Assembly: GCA_017642885.1 (NCBI GenBank)
Contig: JAEPOM010000001.1
Location: 248,001 to 312,000, forward strand
Source of the DNA: Henriciella sp.
Lineage (GTDB): Bacteria > Pseudomonadota > Alphaproteobacteria > Caulobacterales > Hyphomonadaceae
Reading direction: 5' to 3'
Length of the DNA stretch: 64,000 nucleotides
How positions within the stretch are numbered: the stretch's first letter is position 1; each line of letters begins with the position of its first letter. The translations under genes were made by a program, and so were the position numbers. The notes under the pieces were generated by a model. That model had not been told where the DNA came from, ran no database searches, and was given only the letters and a program-made list of their open reading frames with translations. Below, piece after piece: positions 35,406 through 45,900 of this stretch.

Positions 35406-38349
35406 TCAGAAGGCCTTGCTGATCGAAAATTTGAAAGTGCGCCCAAATGGGTTGTGCGTATACGGATCGTAATTTGTGTCGAAGAACGCCGATGGCGGGT
35501 CTTCGTCTGTAGCATTTATTACTGAAAGGCTCAACGAGGACTGCCAAGGGAGTTCGACGTTATAATAAATATCGAGCGTCGTTTGACTATCGATCTCAGC
35601 GGGCACACTCGCCTGAAACGCGCCACCGAGATCTGGTGTTCCGCGCTCGTCATCATAACTGTCGATATGCCGCACAACCGCTCTCAGATTGTGGGCACCG
35701 ATTGCATAATTCGCGAACAAATTTCCTTTCCATTGAGGCAATGACCTAAACGGGTTTGAGCGATTAAACTGATCGAGGAAGTCTCCTCCGGTTATCAACA
35801 CACCGTCAATCTCGTACGTCCCGACGTCATAACTCAGAATGTACGTCGCATCGGCACCAAATGAGAATTCTCCATTGAGAAACGATGTCGGCAAAACATA
35901 TTCGCCACGTAAATCCAGTCCTGAAGTTTCGACATCCGGCCCATTCACTATGTTAGTGACAATTCGAGTGATCGTGCCCACAGACGGATTAGCTGGATCT
36001 TGGAAAAAGAGCTGGCTTTCAATGACGTTTGCCACGATATCATCTTGACTTTCAACGATAATTGGATCGGTGAAGTCAATAGAGAAGAAATCAACTGAAC
36101 CTCGAAAGCCGCCACGCTCGAACAGGGCTCCTGCATTATAGCTAAATGCTGATTCTGGATTTAGGTTTGGATTCCCAAACGTGTCTACCGCTTTGAATGC
36201 ACCCGTCGCAGCTACGAACTGCAGCGTCGTTCCTTGCCCACTCAATTGATTCAATGTTGGTCCCCTGAACGAGGTCTGCGCCGATCCTCTAAGGGAGAAC
36301 TCGTCAGAAATTTGCCATTTCGCGGCAATTTTGGGATCGAATGTTGAGCCGACTTCCCCGCCATAGTCTTCATATCTCATAGCAAGCTGGATATCGACGT
36401 TGTCATAAAGTGGAATCTGGAATTCAGCGAATGCTGCGTAAATGGTCTGATCATCCTGACCCGGTAGCTGACCCGCCAGAAACGCCAATGGGCCGGTTGG
36501 AGCTACGCGCCCATTTGGACTATCGCACAGTCCGTCAGCGCCGGGCTGTTCACCCTCATAGGGACATGGAAACAGGGTTAAATCGCTAACATCATTGGGA
36601 TCAGTCTCGTAATCTTCTTTTCTGACTTGAAAACCGAGCGCCCATCCGACGTTTCCTCCCGGTGCCGAAAGAGGACTTTCACCCGAGAACACGAGATCAA
36701 ACACAGCGAGTTCGCTCGTGGAATCAGCGCCATTGAGGGTTGTCAAATACTCAGCGAGCGCGACAGAGTTAGCAAGTGAAGGATCGAACTGAGGATTGGA
36801 GAATCCGTTCGTCGTAGAAACGGATAGAGCATTCGAAAAGGGATTAAAATACTCGCAGCCGCCCTGGCCTGCGGTTAGGCTCGGATCCACACGTCCTGCC
36901 GGGTCAGTACACACGCCGAACCCATTCAATGCGTTGTCTAAGCCAACAATATATGTGTCAGGCGTTCTGATTTCGCTTTCTGCGCGTGCCCAAGACAATC
37001 CAGCATTCCAAAATACACCGTTTTCAAACTGCCCGTTGAGAGAACCGGCAATACGCGTCGTTTGCATTTGGCGATATCCACCGGTGGCAGGCCCGTCGCT
37101 AAGCGGAGACCCCCCCGCACCGAAGCTCCGACCGAAGTACAACAGGGGAGTCGCAGCAGGGTCTAATGCCCCTGGAAGCGGAGCACCACCAGTCAAGAGC
37201 GGCGAGTAGTCCGCATATACGGCAGCGGCCCACGCAGGATTATCCGTTATGTACTGCTGCAGACCGGGATGGTCAGGTTGAATGAACTGACCGAACAATG
37301 CCTGAGGTGGATACGAGGGAGACGTTTTCCATTCTGGAACATCTGTGAAAGAGTAAAGTCCTTCGACGTGCAGTTCGGTATCCCCGAAGGATCGATTGTA
37401 TTCGCTAAAAATCTGATAGCGTTCTTCTTCCTCAACCAGGTTATCATATGGTGTGAATTGGAATCTACAAACCGGCCCAGTTGCGACATTTCCAAACTCA
37501 TTGCATGACGTATCGGGCTGCGCGAATGCGATGGGTGTTCCAGCAGCGGCCAATCCCGTCGGGATGTTCGGCGCGGCAACGAAGGCGCCAGGGTTACCAA
37601 TTGATGACCACCCAGCCACTGGATTCTCCGCATACGGAACGCTAAACCAATCTTTCTCGATCAGTGGAACTTCGTTCCGAAAATTATACCCGATCGACGT
37701 GACCCAACTCGCTCCATCTTCAAACTGAAGGCCGTAAATTCCTGAGATATTGTATTCGCCGTCTGTACCCTCGTATGTCTGGTACTCACCTGTAAGCTCA
37801 AGACCATCCACATCATTGCGGGTAATAAAATTCACCACACCTGCTATAGCGTCAGAACCATAAACGGCCGCCGCTCCGTCCTTTAGCACTTCAACTCGAC
37901 CAACTGCGGCGCGGGGTAAAGAATTGGTGTCTACAAAAAGTTGAGCTTGCTCTCCGATTGCACGCGGAGAAAAGACCTGACGCCGCCCATTCAGCAGGAC
38001 AAGTGTACGTCCTGGTCCAAGACCGCGCAGATTGACATTTGCTGTTCCCTCGAGACCGTTGGAAGCAAATTGGTTAGATTGCCCATCGACACCAGATGAA
38101 ACGCCAAGTTGCTGTACAAGCTCCGTGAGTGACGGATTGCCCTCGAGTCGAAGATCGCCCGCGGTGATAACGTCTACCGGCAGCGCTGCATCCTCTGGCG
38201 TTCCTACGATCGCCGATCCGGTAACGACGACTGTCTGTTGCCTTAAAGTCTTCGTCATTCGAAACGTCTTGCGCGTACGCACCGCCACCGGCCATCAAAG
38301 CGGACGAAGAGATCGACGCTAACAAACTCACGCTGAGCAACTTTTTCAT
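35406..38349 (-). pseudogene. TonB-dependent receptor, frameshifted after its signal peptide
   Basis: This is a CirA/Oar-like outer-membrane receptor of about 970 residues. The natural start is ATG 38349 after an AAGGA box, encoding a signal peptide (KKLLSVSLLASISSSALM, ending AYAQ) and NDEDFKAT. The plug and barrel (TVVVTGSAIVGTPEDA, LRGLGPGRTLVLLNGRR, ending in the receptor C-terminal FSISKAF) are in another frame. The join is near 38250 and needs one base removed or two added. As read, the large frame has no signal peptide and would not reach the outer membrane. Sequencing error cannot be excluded. Confidence 0.82.
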
Positions 38350-38748
38350 TTTGGAATCCTTTTTGGCAGTTTGTTTTGTTTGTATCCTTACTTTCTGGCG
38401 CATGACAATCATGGACTAAGGCGCCTTACTCAAAAAAGCCTCTGTGTTGCACTATTATCACGCGGCTTCGACGTGATATTCAGGAGATGCTGCCGCAGTT
38501 AACAGCATACGTTGGCAGATGCGACGAAAGAGGCCCGCCCCCGTTTGAGCAACAAATCCGGAATTCAAGTTGACGTTTCGTATTAAGCCCATAATGTCTG
38601 TGTCCTTACCTTCAAAGATCGTGCGCGATCACGGTGCGTGGCGTCACGCTGCGGCAACCAATCGAGCCTCTCCAATTAGGAGTTGCACTTAATTTTCTGC
38701 AGATAGGGACCGGATGAACTTTGAGCGACTGAATTTGAGGAGACTAAG
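38350..38748. other. Intergenic region between receptor and isochorismatase-like gene
   Basis: No gene is seen. A possible promoter reading right is TTGACG (38570) with TAATGT (38592), spacer 16, about 150 bases before the next gene. No GTA-N8-TAC operator like those elsewhere in this module was found here. Confidence 0.35.
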
Positions 38749-39171
38749 ATGACAGCTGCTTTCAAGAACTGCACTGGGCCAATTCCGGGCGTGTTGAGAC
38801 GGAGAGATACGCTTGTCGTCTTTGTGGATGCGTTTCCGGAATGCTCCATACTAATGTCACGATTATCGGCGTCTCAAATTCCCTATATAGAACTGCATGA
38901 CGAACAGGGTCGATATGCATTCGGGCCGTTGTTAATGGAAGCACTAGAAGGACCGAAAGTTGTTTGGGAAAAACAAAGACGTCAAATTCTGGTTATCGGA
39001 GATGTTCGAAATGTTGGCGTGACGCACCTCTGTCTGGGCGCACTCGGCGAGGGAATGGAAACTTTCTTTTACCCAACGAGTGAAACTGCGGATTTTCAGA
39101 CTGAAATTTCGATAAAGCGGCTTGCACGCGCAGGAGCTATTCCAATTCCGTTAGCTCACTTCGTCGAGTAG
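38749..39171 (+). CDS. Isochorismatase-like protein lacking the catalytic cysteine
   Basis: The 140-residue product follows a GAGGAG box. It resembles a shortened isochorismatase/nicotinamidase-type hydrolase: DTLVVFVDAF (residues 20-29) corresponds to the strand with the catalytic Asp, RRQILVIGDVRNVGVTHLC (about residues 76-94) to the strand with the nucleophile, and SIKRLARAGAIPIPLAHFV to the closing helix. In active members the site reads TNVCV; here it is RNVGV, so the nucleophilic Cys is missing and catalysis by the usual mechanism is unlikely. The family call is tentative because the protein is about 40-60 residues shorter than usual. Confidence 0.5.
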   Translation: MTAAFKNCTGPIPGVLRRRDTLVVFVDAFPECSILMSRLSASQIPYIELHDEQGRYAFGPLLMEALEGPKVVWEKQRRQILVIGDVRNVGVTHLCLGALGEGMETFFYPTSETADFQTEISIKRLARAGAIPIPLAHFVE

Positions 39172-39276
39172 TTGTCGATGACGTGACGCGCCGCTCGATT
39201 CAGTAACGGCTAACCCTCAGATCGGTTGAAACTAAAGTGATTTGCCCTCAAGACAAAGGTCGAATATCAACTCACG

Positions 39277-39307
39277 TTGACATTGATTGTATGGTTCCGT
39301 ACTAATA
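39277..39307 (+). promoter_or_regulatory. Promoter with GTA-N8-TAC operator (unit 1)
   Basis: TTGACA (39277-39282) and TACTAA (39300-39305) are spaced by 17 bases. An inverted repeat GTATGGTTCCGTAC (39289-39302) starts 12 bases after the -35 start. The same geometry and nearly the same operator sequence recur at 49226-49256. Confidence 0.7.
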
Positions 39308-39323
39308 TGATCGTGAGGCTAAG

Positions 39324-39377
39324 ATGAAAGAGAGCTTTATGATCTGGTTCATCGGAATTCTTGCGCGCGCACCATAA
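39324..39377 (+). CDS. Possible 17-residue hydrophobic peptide in unit 1
   Basis: A short frame MKESFMIWFIGILARAP begins five bases after GAGG and just downstream of the promoter at 39277. It is hydrophobic in the middle. It may be a real micropeptide, a leader peptide, or chance within a small RNA; nothing in the sequence decides this. Confidence 0.3.
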   Translation: MKESFMIWFIGILARAP

Positions 39378-39419
39378 CTGGGAACTTTACTCCTCCCGTG
39401 GATGCGTTTCCCGACTTAT

Positions 39420-39451
39420 GGGCGGGGGCATCGAGCCCCCGCCCATCTTTT
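39420..39451 (+). terminator. Strong hairpin terminator of unit 1
   Basis: GGGCGGGGGC pairs perfectly with GCCCCCGCCC (39435-39444) around ATCGA and is followed by ATCTTTT. Together with the promoter at 39277 it defines an RNA of roughly 140 bases that contains no ordinary gene. Confidence 0.8.
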
Positions 39452-39724
39452 GTATTGTTTTCCGTATGCTAGTTTCAAACAATCGAAAGCTTGGGGGCGG
39501 GCGACTCGGTGATCGCGAGAAATCCAGTTACTCGCCCGACCGGCCGTTCAGTGATTGTATGTGTTGATAAAAGTACACACCCGTACAAATAATGCGCTTG
39601 AAACCTAATCATCGATTGACAATGAGAACGAAAAAATGAGGCAATGTTGATCGACCGTTGGGTTATCCACAGGTCAGAAAAAAATCAGAAACAGGATGCT
39701 CTGTTTCGAGGGAGGAATTATCTT

Positions 39725-42535
39725 ATGCAAGGTTCGACATTAACGAACTCCATTTTGCTCGCGGGCGCATCTGCAATTGCCTTGGTCGCTGTGGCCCCGA
39801 TTGCGTTGGCCCAGGATCAAGATGAGACTGAAACGCGAACGCTGAGCACTGTTGTTGTCACTACACAAAAGACAGAAGAATCGATTCAAGATGTTCCCAT
39901 TGCTGTTTCGGCATTTGACCCGGACGCACTGGAACGACTCAACATTGAGACCGGATCGGATCTTCAGTTCAACATACCGAATTTTGGATCAACTCAGGGC
40001 AATTTTTCCGCCGGCGGGATCAGCATTCGCGGCATCATAAATGCGGCCGTAGGTGCATCATCTGATGCAGCAGTTGGTACACACGTAAACGGAGTATCCT
40101 CCTCGGGATCTACCCTGCTCGAAACCGAGTTTTATGACGTTGAACGGATCGAAATATTGCGAGGACCGCAGGGGACTCTTTATGGGCGCAATGCGACGGG
40201 GGGCGTCGTGAACGCAATCACCGCCAAACCTATACTCGAAGAGTTTAGCGGCGGCGCTGAGGTAACCTATGGAGAATTCAATAATCTCAAACTCAGTGGA
40301 CACATCAACGTACCGCTTGGGGAGCGATTGGCCGCTCGTGTCGCAGGATTTAAGTTAGAACGCGACGGCTATTCGGATGCAATCCTACCGGGTGGCGCGA
40401 CTGAGGATGTTGATGGACGAGATCTTTGGGCGATCCGCGGCACTCTAGGTGGTGAGATCACCGAGCAGCTTTCGTTCTGGGTCATGGGAGAACACTACGA
40501 AGAAGACTCGACGCGCACGCGTTCGACGAAACAGTTGTGCACAAAAGATTCGCGCCCTTTCCCATTCAACCAAGGCTGTGTGCCTTATCAAATCGATGGG
40601 CTCGGATATGCGAGAGACGCAAACGGGAATCCCATCCAAGCTCGCCCCGGCTTGGGGACGGTTGATAGTTCCGGAACCTTGGGAGGCGTGCTAGCAGCCA
40701 GTTTGGGTCTTTACTCCAGCTTTGGGACGGACAGTAATGCCGGGGCGACAACGTCGAGTAACCTACGTGAATTTGAAACAAATATCGTTCCTCAATTTGA
40801 AGCGGAATCAAACACCGTTCAGGCTGAGCTACAGTATGAGTTCGAGAACGACCTCACATTCACCGTTCTCGCAAGCTACAATGAAAACTTCCGAGATTTC
40901 AATGATGATTACAACAAAGGCCTAGGAACAGTTGCGTTTAATATTACGCCTCTTACGCCCGATTTAGACGGTGACGGCGACGGAGATTTCGCGGGAGGTC
41001 CCGCTCTCGGGTTAACCGTTCCCGCTGATACACGTCTACCTGCGCCGGCAGATCGATTGCTAGCTACGGATCAGGCAGATTCAGACTTCGAAACCACTTC
41101 ATTTGAAGCTAGACTGCAATCTGATTTCGATGGTCCATTTAACTTCACTGTGGGCGGCCTGAAACTCGACTCAATCGGCGAAACAAATTATTTTGTCTTC
41201 TTCAACACCGCCGAGGCATTGGCCGTTGCTACCGGTTTGCCGGGTGATCGCACTTATTTTCGAAGCCGCAGTCCATATAAGCTAGACGCACTCGGTGCTT
41301 TCGGCGAAGCGTATTGGGACGCAACGGACAATCTTTCGTGGACCTTGGGATTACGTTACACAAATGACAAAAAGCGTCAGGAAAACACTCCCAGTTTGCT
41401 CTTGGAACCACCAGGCCCGGCCGGAGCGTTTGACGACCCTGTTGGCTCTCTAAACGGTCTTTATCAAGGTGGTCCAGTTCAACAAGCGGAGTTCGAAGAA
41501 ATCACCGGAAGATTTGGCCTCGACTACCAGGCAGGTAGTTTTTTGTTCACGGATGATAGCTTGCTCTACGCAAACATTGCGCGCGGTTACAAAGGCGGAG
41601 GTATTAATCCACCGCAGTCGGCTGGCCTTGCAGCCGTCAGCAATACTTTCGACCCAGAGTTTATTAACGCTCTTGAAGTCGGTTCTAAGAGCACGCTTTT
41701 CGGCGGTGCCGGGATTTTGAATTTGGCGGCGTTCTATTATGATTATGAGGGATATCAAATTTCTTCAATCGTCAATAGAACTTCCGTAAACGCAAATGTT
41801 GATGCGACGGTTCTGGGGTTTGAAGGGGAATTTTATTATCAAGTAACCGATAACTTCCGCATCGACTCCACCATTGGACTCCTAAACTCTGAACTGGCTG
41901 ACCAAGATCCAGTTCTAGATTCGTTTGACCAAACAGCTGGAGACCCGAATTTTGTGGTCGTCAAAGATGCTGCCAGCACGCAAAATTGCATCGCCGACGC
42001 CGCGAACGTAAACACACTTCTGACAGCCGGCGGCGGAGCTTTCGCAGGACTTGCTGCGTTATTGTGCACACCGGATGCACCACAAACGACACTTGGTGGA
42101 GCATCGCTCAACCAATTCCTGACGCTTAATGGGCTTCCAACTTTTGCTGGTTTGGTGGGTATTCCAACTGATGTATCCGGGAATTCGCTTCCGTTGGCTC
42201 CGGAAGTCACGTTCTCGCTAGGCGCCGAATACGTGTTCAACATGAATGATGACTGGGATTTATCGGTACGTGGTGATTTCTATCATCGCGGAGAGGTATT
42301 CACTCGCATATTCAACCTGGAAGCCGACCGCCTCGATAGCTTCCAGAATGCGAACGCTGCCATACAAATCACAAATGAAAGCAAAAACCTCGAGCTGGAA
42401 TTGTTCGTGAAAAACTTGTTGGAGGATGATCAGCTTACGAACCAGTATTTAACCGATGCGTCTTCGGGGCTTTATACTAATGTGTTCGTACTCGAACCCA
42501 GACAGGTAGGTATCCGCTTAGCAAAACGTTGGTAG
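39725..42535 (+). CDS. TonB-dependent receptor
   Basis: The 936-residue receptor starts at ATG 39725 behind GGGAGGAA; an upstream in-frame start at 39644 would add an atypical charged stretch. A signal peptide ends in ALA/QDQDE. The plug contains VVTTQKTEESIQDVPIAVS (TonB-box-like region followed by the first plug strand), ISIRGI and ILRGPQGTLYGRNATGG; the barrel ends in VFVLEPRQVGIRLAKRW with an aromatic last residue, as needed for outer-membrane insertion. It resembles sphingomonad-type siderophore or small-molecule receptors; the ligand is unknown. A hairpin terminator follows. The upstream region has the operator-promoter unit described separately. Confidence 0.93.
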   Translation: MQGSTLTNSILLAGASAIALVAVAPIALAQDQDETETRTLSTVVVTTQKTEESIQDVPIAVSAFDPDALERLNIETGSDLQFNIPNFGSTQGNFSAGGISIRGIINAAVGASSDAAVGTHVNGVSSSGSTLLETEFYDVERIEILRGPQGTLYGRNATGGVVNAITAKPILEEFSGGAEVTYGEFNNLKLSGHINVPLGERLAARVAGFKLERDGYSDAILPGGATEDVDGRDLWAIRGTLGGEITEQLSFWVMGEHYEEDSTRTRSTKQLCTKDSRPFPFNQGCVPYQIDGLGYARDANGNPIQARPGLGTVDSSGTLGGVLAASLGLYSSFGTDSNAGATTSSNLREFETNIVPQFEAESNTVQAELQYEFENDLTFTVLASYNENFRDFNDDYNKGLGTVAFNITPLTPDLDGDGDGDFAGGPALGLTVPADTRLPAPADRLLATDQADSDFETTSFEARLQSDFDGPFNFTVGGLKLDSIGETNYFVFFNTAEALAVATGLPGDRTYFRSRSPYKLDALGAFGEAYWDATDNLSWTLGLRYTNDKKRQENTPSLLLEPPGPAGAFDDPVGSLNGLYQGGPVQQAEFEEITGRFGLDYQAGSFLFTDDSLLYANIARGYKGGGINPPQSAGLAAVSNTFDPEFINALEVGSKSTLFGGAGILNLAAFYYDYEGYQISSIVNRTSVNANVDATVLGFEGEFYYQVTDNFRIDSTIGLLNSELADQDPVLDSFDQTAGDPNFVVVKDAASTQNCIADAANVNTLLTAGGGAFAGLAALLCTPDAPQTTLGGASLNQFLTLNGLPTFAGLVGIPTDVSGNSLPLAPEVTFSLGAEYVFNMNDDWDLSVRGDFYHRGEVFTRIFNLEADRLDSFQNANAAIQITNESKNLELELFVKNLLEDDQLTNQYLTDASSGLYTNVFVLEPRQVGIRLAKRW

Positions 42536-42577
42536 CCTCCCCTGACCGTCAAAGTCTTTGAGAAAAGGCCATTCGAG

Positions 42578-42612
42578 TGAGCGATTGCAAATGCAATCGC
42601 TCATCTTCTTTT
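42578..42612 (+). terminator. Rho-independent terminator after the TonB receptor
   Basis: TGAGCGATTGCA pairs perfectly with TGCAATCGCTCA around AA, and TCTTCTTTT follows. It ends 77 bases after the receptor stop. Confidence 0.85.
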
Positions 42613-42872
42613 GGCAACGCATCGAAATTCGTTATGCAAACGGTGAGCGTTTGTTCCGCGGCAACGTTGTTCAGATTGGAAACGGGACGCTGACTTTGTC
42701 CTCTGTTTGGTCATAATAGAATCCGCTTAAGCGTTTCGAGAATGTGCTCAACTGAAACACCCAGTTAACAAGGCAGCCATTGGGTCCCAACCCTAGCTGC
42801 GCTTCGACTTTTCCACGCCCGAATCGAAGAGCGGTCCGGATTCCGGTTTCTGCCGAAGTGCTTGCACTCACC

Positions 42873-42890
42873 CCCCTCTATATAGAGGGG
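42873..42890. other. 18-bp perfect palindrome
   Basis: CCCCTCTATATAGAGGGG lies in the gene-free 430-bp space between the receptor terminator and the end of the RND gene. It may be a protein-binding site or a weak terminator for the minus-strand RND operon, 78 bases after its stop; there is no T-run. Confidence 0.5.
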
Positions 42891-42967
42891 CCAAAAGCAC
42901 CTTCGCAAAATACCATCGGTTGCTTTTCTGAGCCCTCGCGACACAGTTTTCTAGCATCGATCTCTAG

Positions 42968-45900
42968 TTACTGCTCGAACTGGCGTACCTGATCGCGAGA
43001 ACTACCTGCACCCGGTTTAGGTGACAACACCCTGGAGGGAAGTCGCCAAATCCACTTGGCAATATTAGCGACGTCTCCTGGTATCATGTACGCAGCCGGA
43101 ACAACAAGAAGCGTCAATATTGTTGACGTGGACAAGCCGCCAATGAGCAATGCTCCCAAAGCGTTTCTCCATTCGGCACCATCTGATGTCGCCAAGGCAA
43201 CAGGAACCATCCCGAAGATCGCAGAAAGAGCTGTCATTAATACTGGGCGAAGGCGTTCAGGACAGGCTCGTCTGATTGCATCGCCGCTAGGCACGCCTTC
43301 TTCCATGAGCTGATTGGCGCGGTCGACAAGCAGAATGCCATTTTTCATCACGATACCCATCAGCCCAATTAGGCCGATCTGAGCAAACAAAGACGATTCC
43401 AATCCAAAGTAGTAAAGACCTGCGAACGCACCGGAAAAACTAAGCGGTGCGGTCAGCATGATGATTAGAGGTTGGACGAAAGAATTGAATTGGCTCGCCA
43501 GCACCATGTAGAGAACAATGAAGGCGAATAGCAGCGCAAAACCGATTGCGACTGCAGTCTCTGCCATGCTCTTCGCCATACCCCCCATTTCGAACGTGAT
43601 GCCAGGCGGTGGAGGCACATCCTCAATCATCTGGAGCAGTGCGCCGGAAGCTTCGCCCAAGGACGACCCTGTTGCCGTGATCGCCAAAACGGACACTTTC
43701 CGAGAACGATCTTTTCTGTCGATCTGCGCAGGTCCGGACGCAAACTGTATCTTTGCAACTGACCCAACATCCACGAGACGACCGTCTACGCCGCGCACTT
43801 GAACACGAGACAGATCGCTAATGGTTTCGCGCTGAAGGTCGTCCAATCTCAAGCGGACATCATAACGCTTCCCGCCATCTTCAAAGCTCGCGACGTTGAG
43901 ACCACCCAGAGCAATACGGGAAGTGGACGCGAGCGTGCGCGCTGAAACACCTTGATCTCCTGCGCGAAGTCGATTGAAGAGGATTTGTGCTTCAGGCCGT
44001 CCCGATTGATAACTGGTGCGAGGATCAGAAAACGCACTGTGCGCCCGCATTCGCTGCACCAGTTCGTCTGCGTATCCAGCAATTTCCTCCAGATTCGGCC
44101 CCTTCAAAATTAGATCGATGTCCGTTCCGCCAGAACCTGTTCCCCCCACCCACGGAACCTCGAGCACAGATGTCTTGACTGCAGTCGGCGCCGCCGATGC
44201 AATTGCAGCGCGAGCTTCGTCCATAATCACAAATTGAGATTTTGCGCGGTCAGACTTTGGAGTGAGAGAGGCATAAAGGGACAATACATTCGTATCGCTC
44301 TGCGCACCCGCCCCAATCGTGATGAAGATATCTTCAATATGCTCAACGTCTAGCAATGCCCTCGCAACATCGTTTGCGACGTCACTAGAAGCAGTAATTC
44401 CAATGCCTAATGGAAGTTCGATTGTACCTTGAAACTCGCTTCTGTCTGCTTTTGACGTAAAGCCCGACGGCACGCGCGCAGCATACCAGCCGCCGACAAT
44501 CACCGATCCAGCGGCCAAAAGCAGCACAGGATATCGAAGGGTCACCGCCCATGAGACGATGTGCCCATAGACACGATCAACTCCGTCCCACAGCGATTCT
44601 ATCGGGCGGAGCCAGAATGCGGTTTTGCCATGCTTAAGAATTCGCGACGCCAACATGGGTGTCAGTGTCAAAGCTACAATCAGGGAAACGGTTACAGAGA
44701 AGACGATGGCCAAGCCGTACTGGAAGAAAAATCGCCCAACGATACCGCTCATAAAGGCGATGGGAACGAAAACTGCGAGCGTCGCCGCCGTTCCGGCCAA
44801 GACCGCCAATCCTACCTTTTTCGTACCGTCATAAGCCGCCTGCATGGGGGGCTTGCCGTTCTCGAGCTCCGTGGTGACGGATTCAATAACGACGATGGCA
44901 TCATCAACCAGCAGCCCAATCGCAACGGTCAGCGCAAGCAAGGTCAGCACGTTGATCGTGAAGCCCATCAAATAGAAGCCGAAAAAGGTCGCCACCAAAG
45001 AGGTCGGGATCGCAATAGCAACGATAAGGGTCGCGCGAACATTCAAAAGGAAGATAAATGTTACGGCGACCACCAGTCCAATCGCGATCTGCAAGTCATG
45101 TCCGACGTCCTTGATCGAACTCTCTACAAATTTCGAAACGTCGCGTGTGACGACAATCTCCACACCGTCCGGGGCGATGGTCCGCAAACGCTCGGCTGCT
45201 GACTTTACGGCACGCGAAACCTCAACAGTGTTTCGACCGGATTGCTTGCGAACATCAAGCGAGACACCGCGCCGACCGTTGAGGAAGGCCGCGGAGCGTT
45301 CGTCCTCCAAACCATCTTCCATTCTTGCGACATCGCCAACATGAATTGCAACGCCGTTTTCTCGATACGCCACGGGTAGATCTGCAAAACCTGCTGGCGT
45401 CGTTGCCTCAGCCAGCGTTTTGACGCCGAACTCTCGTGTGCCACCGGCAACTTCTAGCCTCCCACCTGGAAGCTCAGCATGCTCACTCTGGATAGCCATG
45501 CGAACATCATCCGCAGTCACTCCGAAAGATCGCATCCGGTTGTTGTCAAGCCAAACTCGGATAGCCCGGTCTCGTCCACCAACAATCGACACCGATCCTA
45601 CACCCCTGATGCGTTGAATCTCTTCTTTGGCAATATCATCGGCGAAAGCAGTAATCTCCCGGATCGGGATATCACCGGCAATCATAACCGATATGATGGG
45701 TGCGGCATCGGGATCGACTTTATCGACGACAGGTGGATCAACGTCGCTCGGCAATTCAGCCAATGCGAGTTGAACTTTATCTCGGACATCTTGGACTTTG
45801 ACGTTGATATCGGTTGTCAACGCAAACTCGACTAAGATACTCGAAACGCCTTCGGTACTGAACGACTGGAGGCTTTCGATCCCATCAATCGTGTTGACGT

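Noticed and set aside
39644-39724. Earlier start for the second TonB receptor
   Set aside because: It places a charged stretch before the signal peptide; the ATG at 39725 has a better ribosome-binding site.
42671-42871. 66-residue minus-strand frame after the RND operon
   Set aside because: It has no motif or ribosome-binding site and lies in sequence dominated by hairpins.
44561-45202. Long plus-strand frame inside the RND gene
   Set aside because: Antisense shadow of a well-supported transporter gene with no protein-like features.
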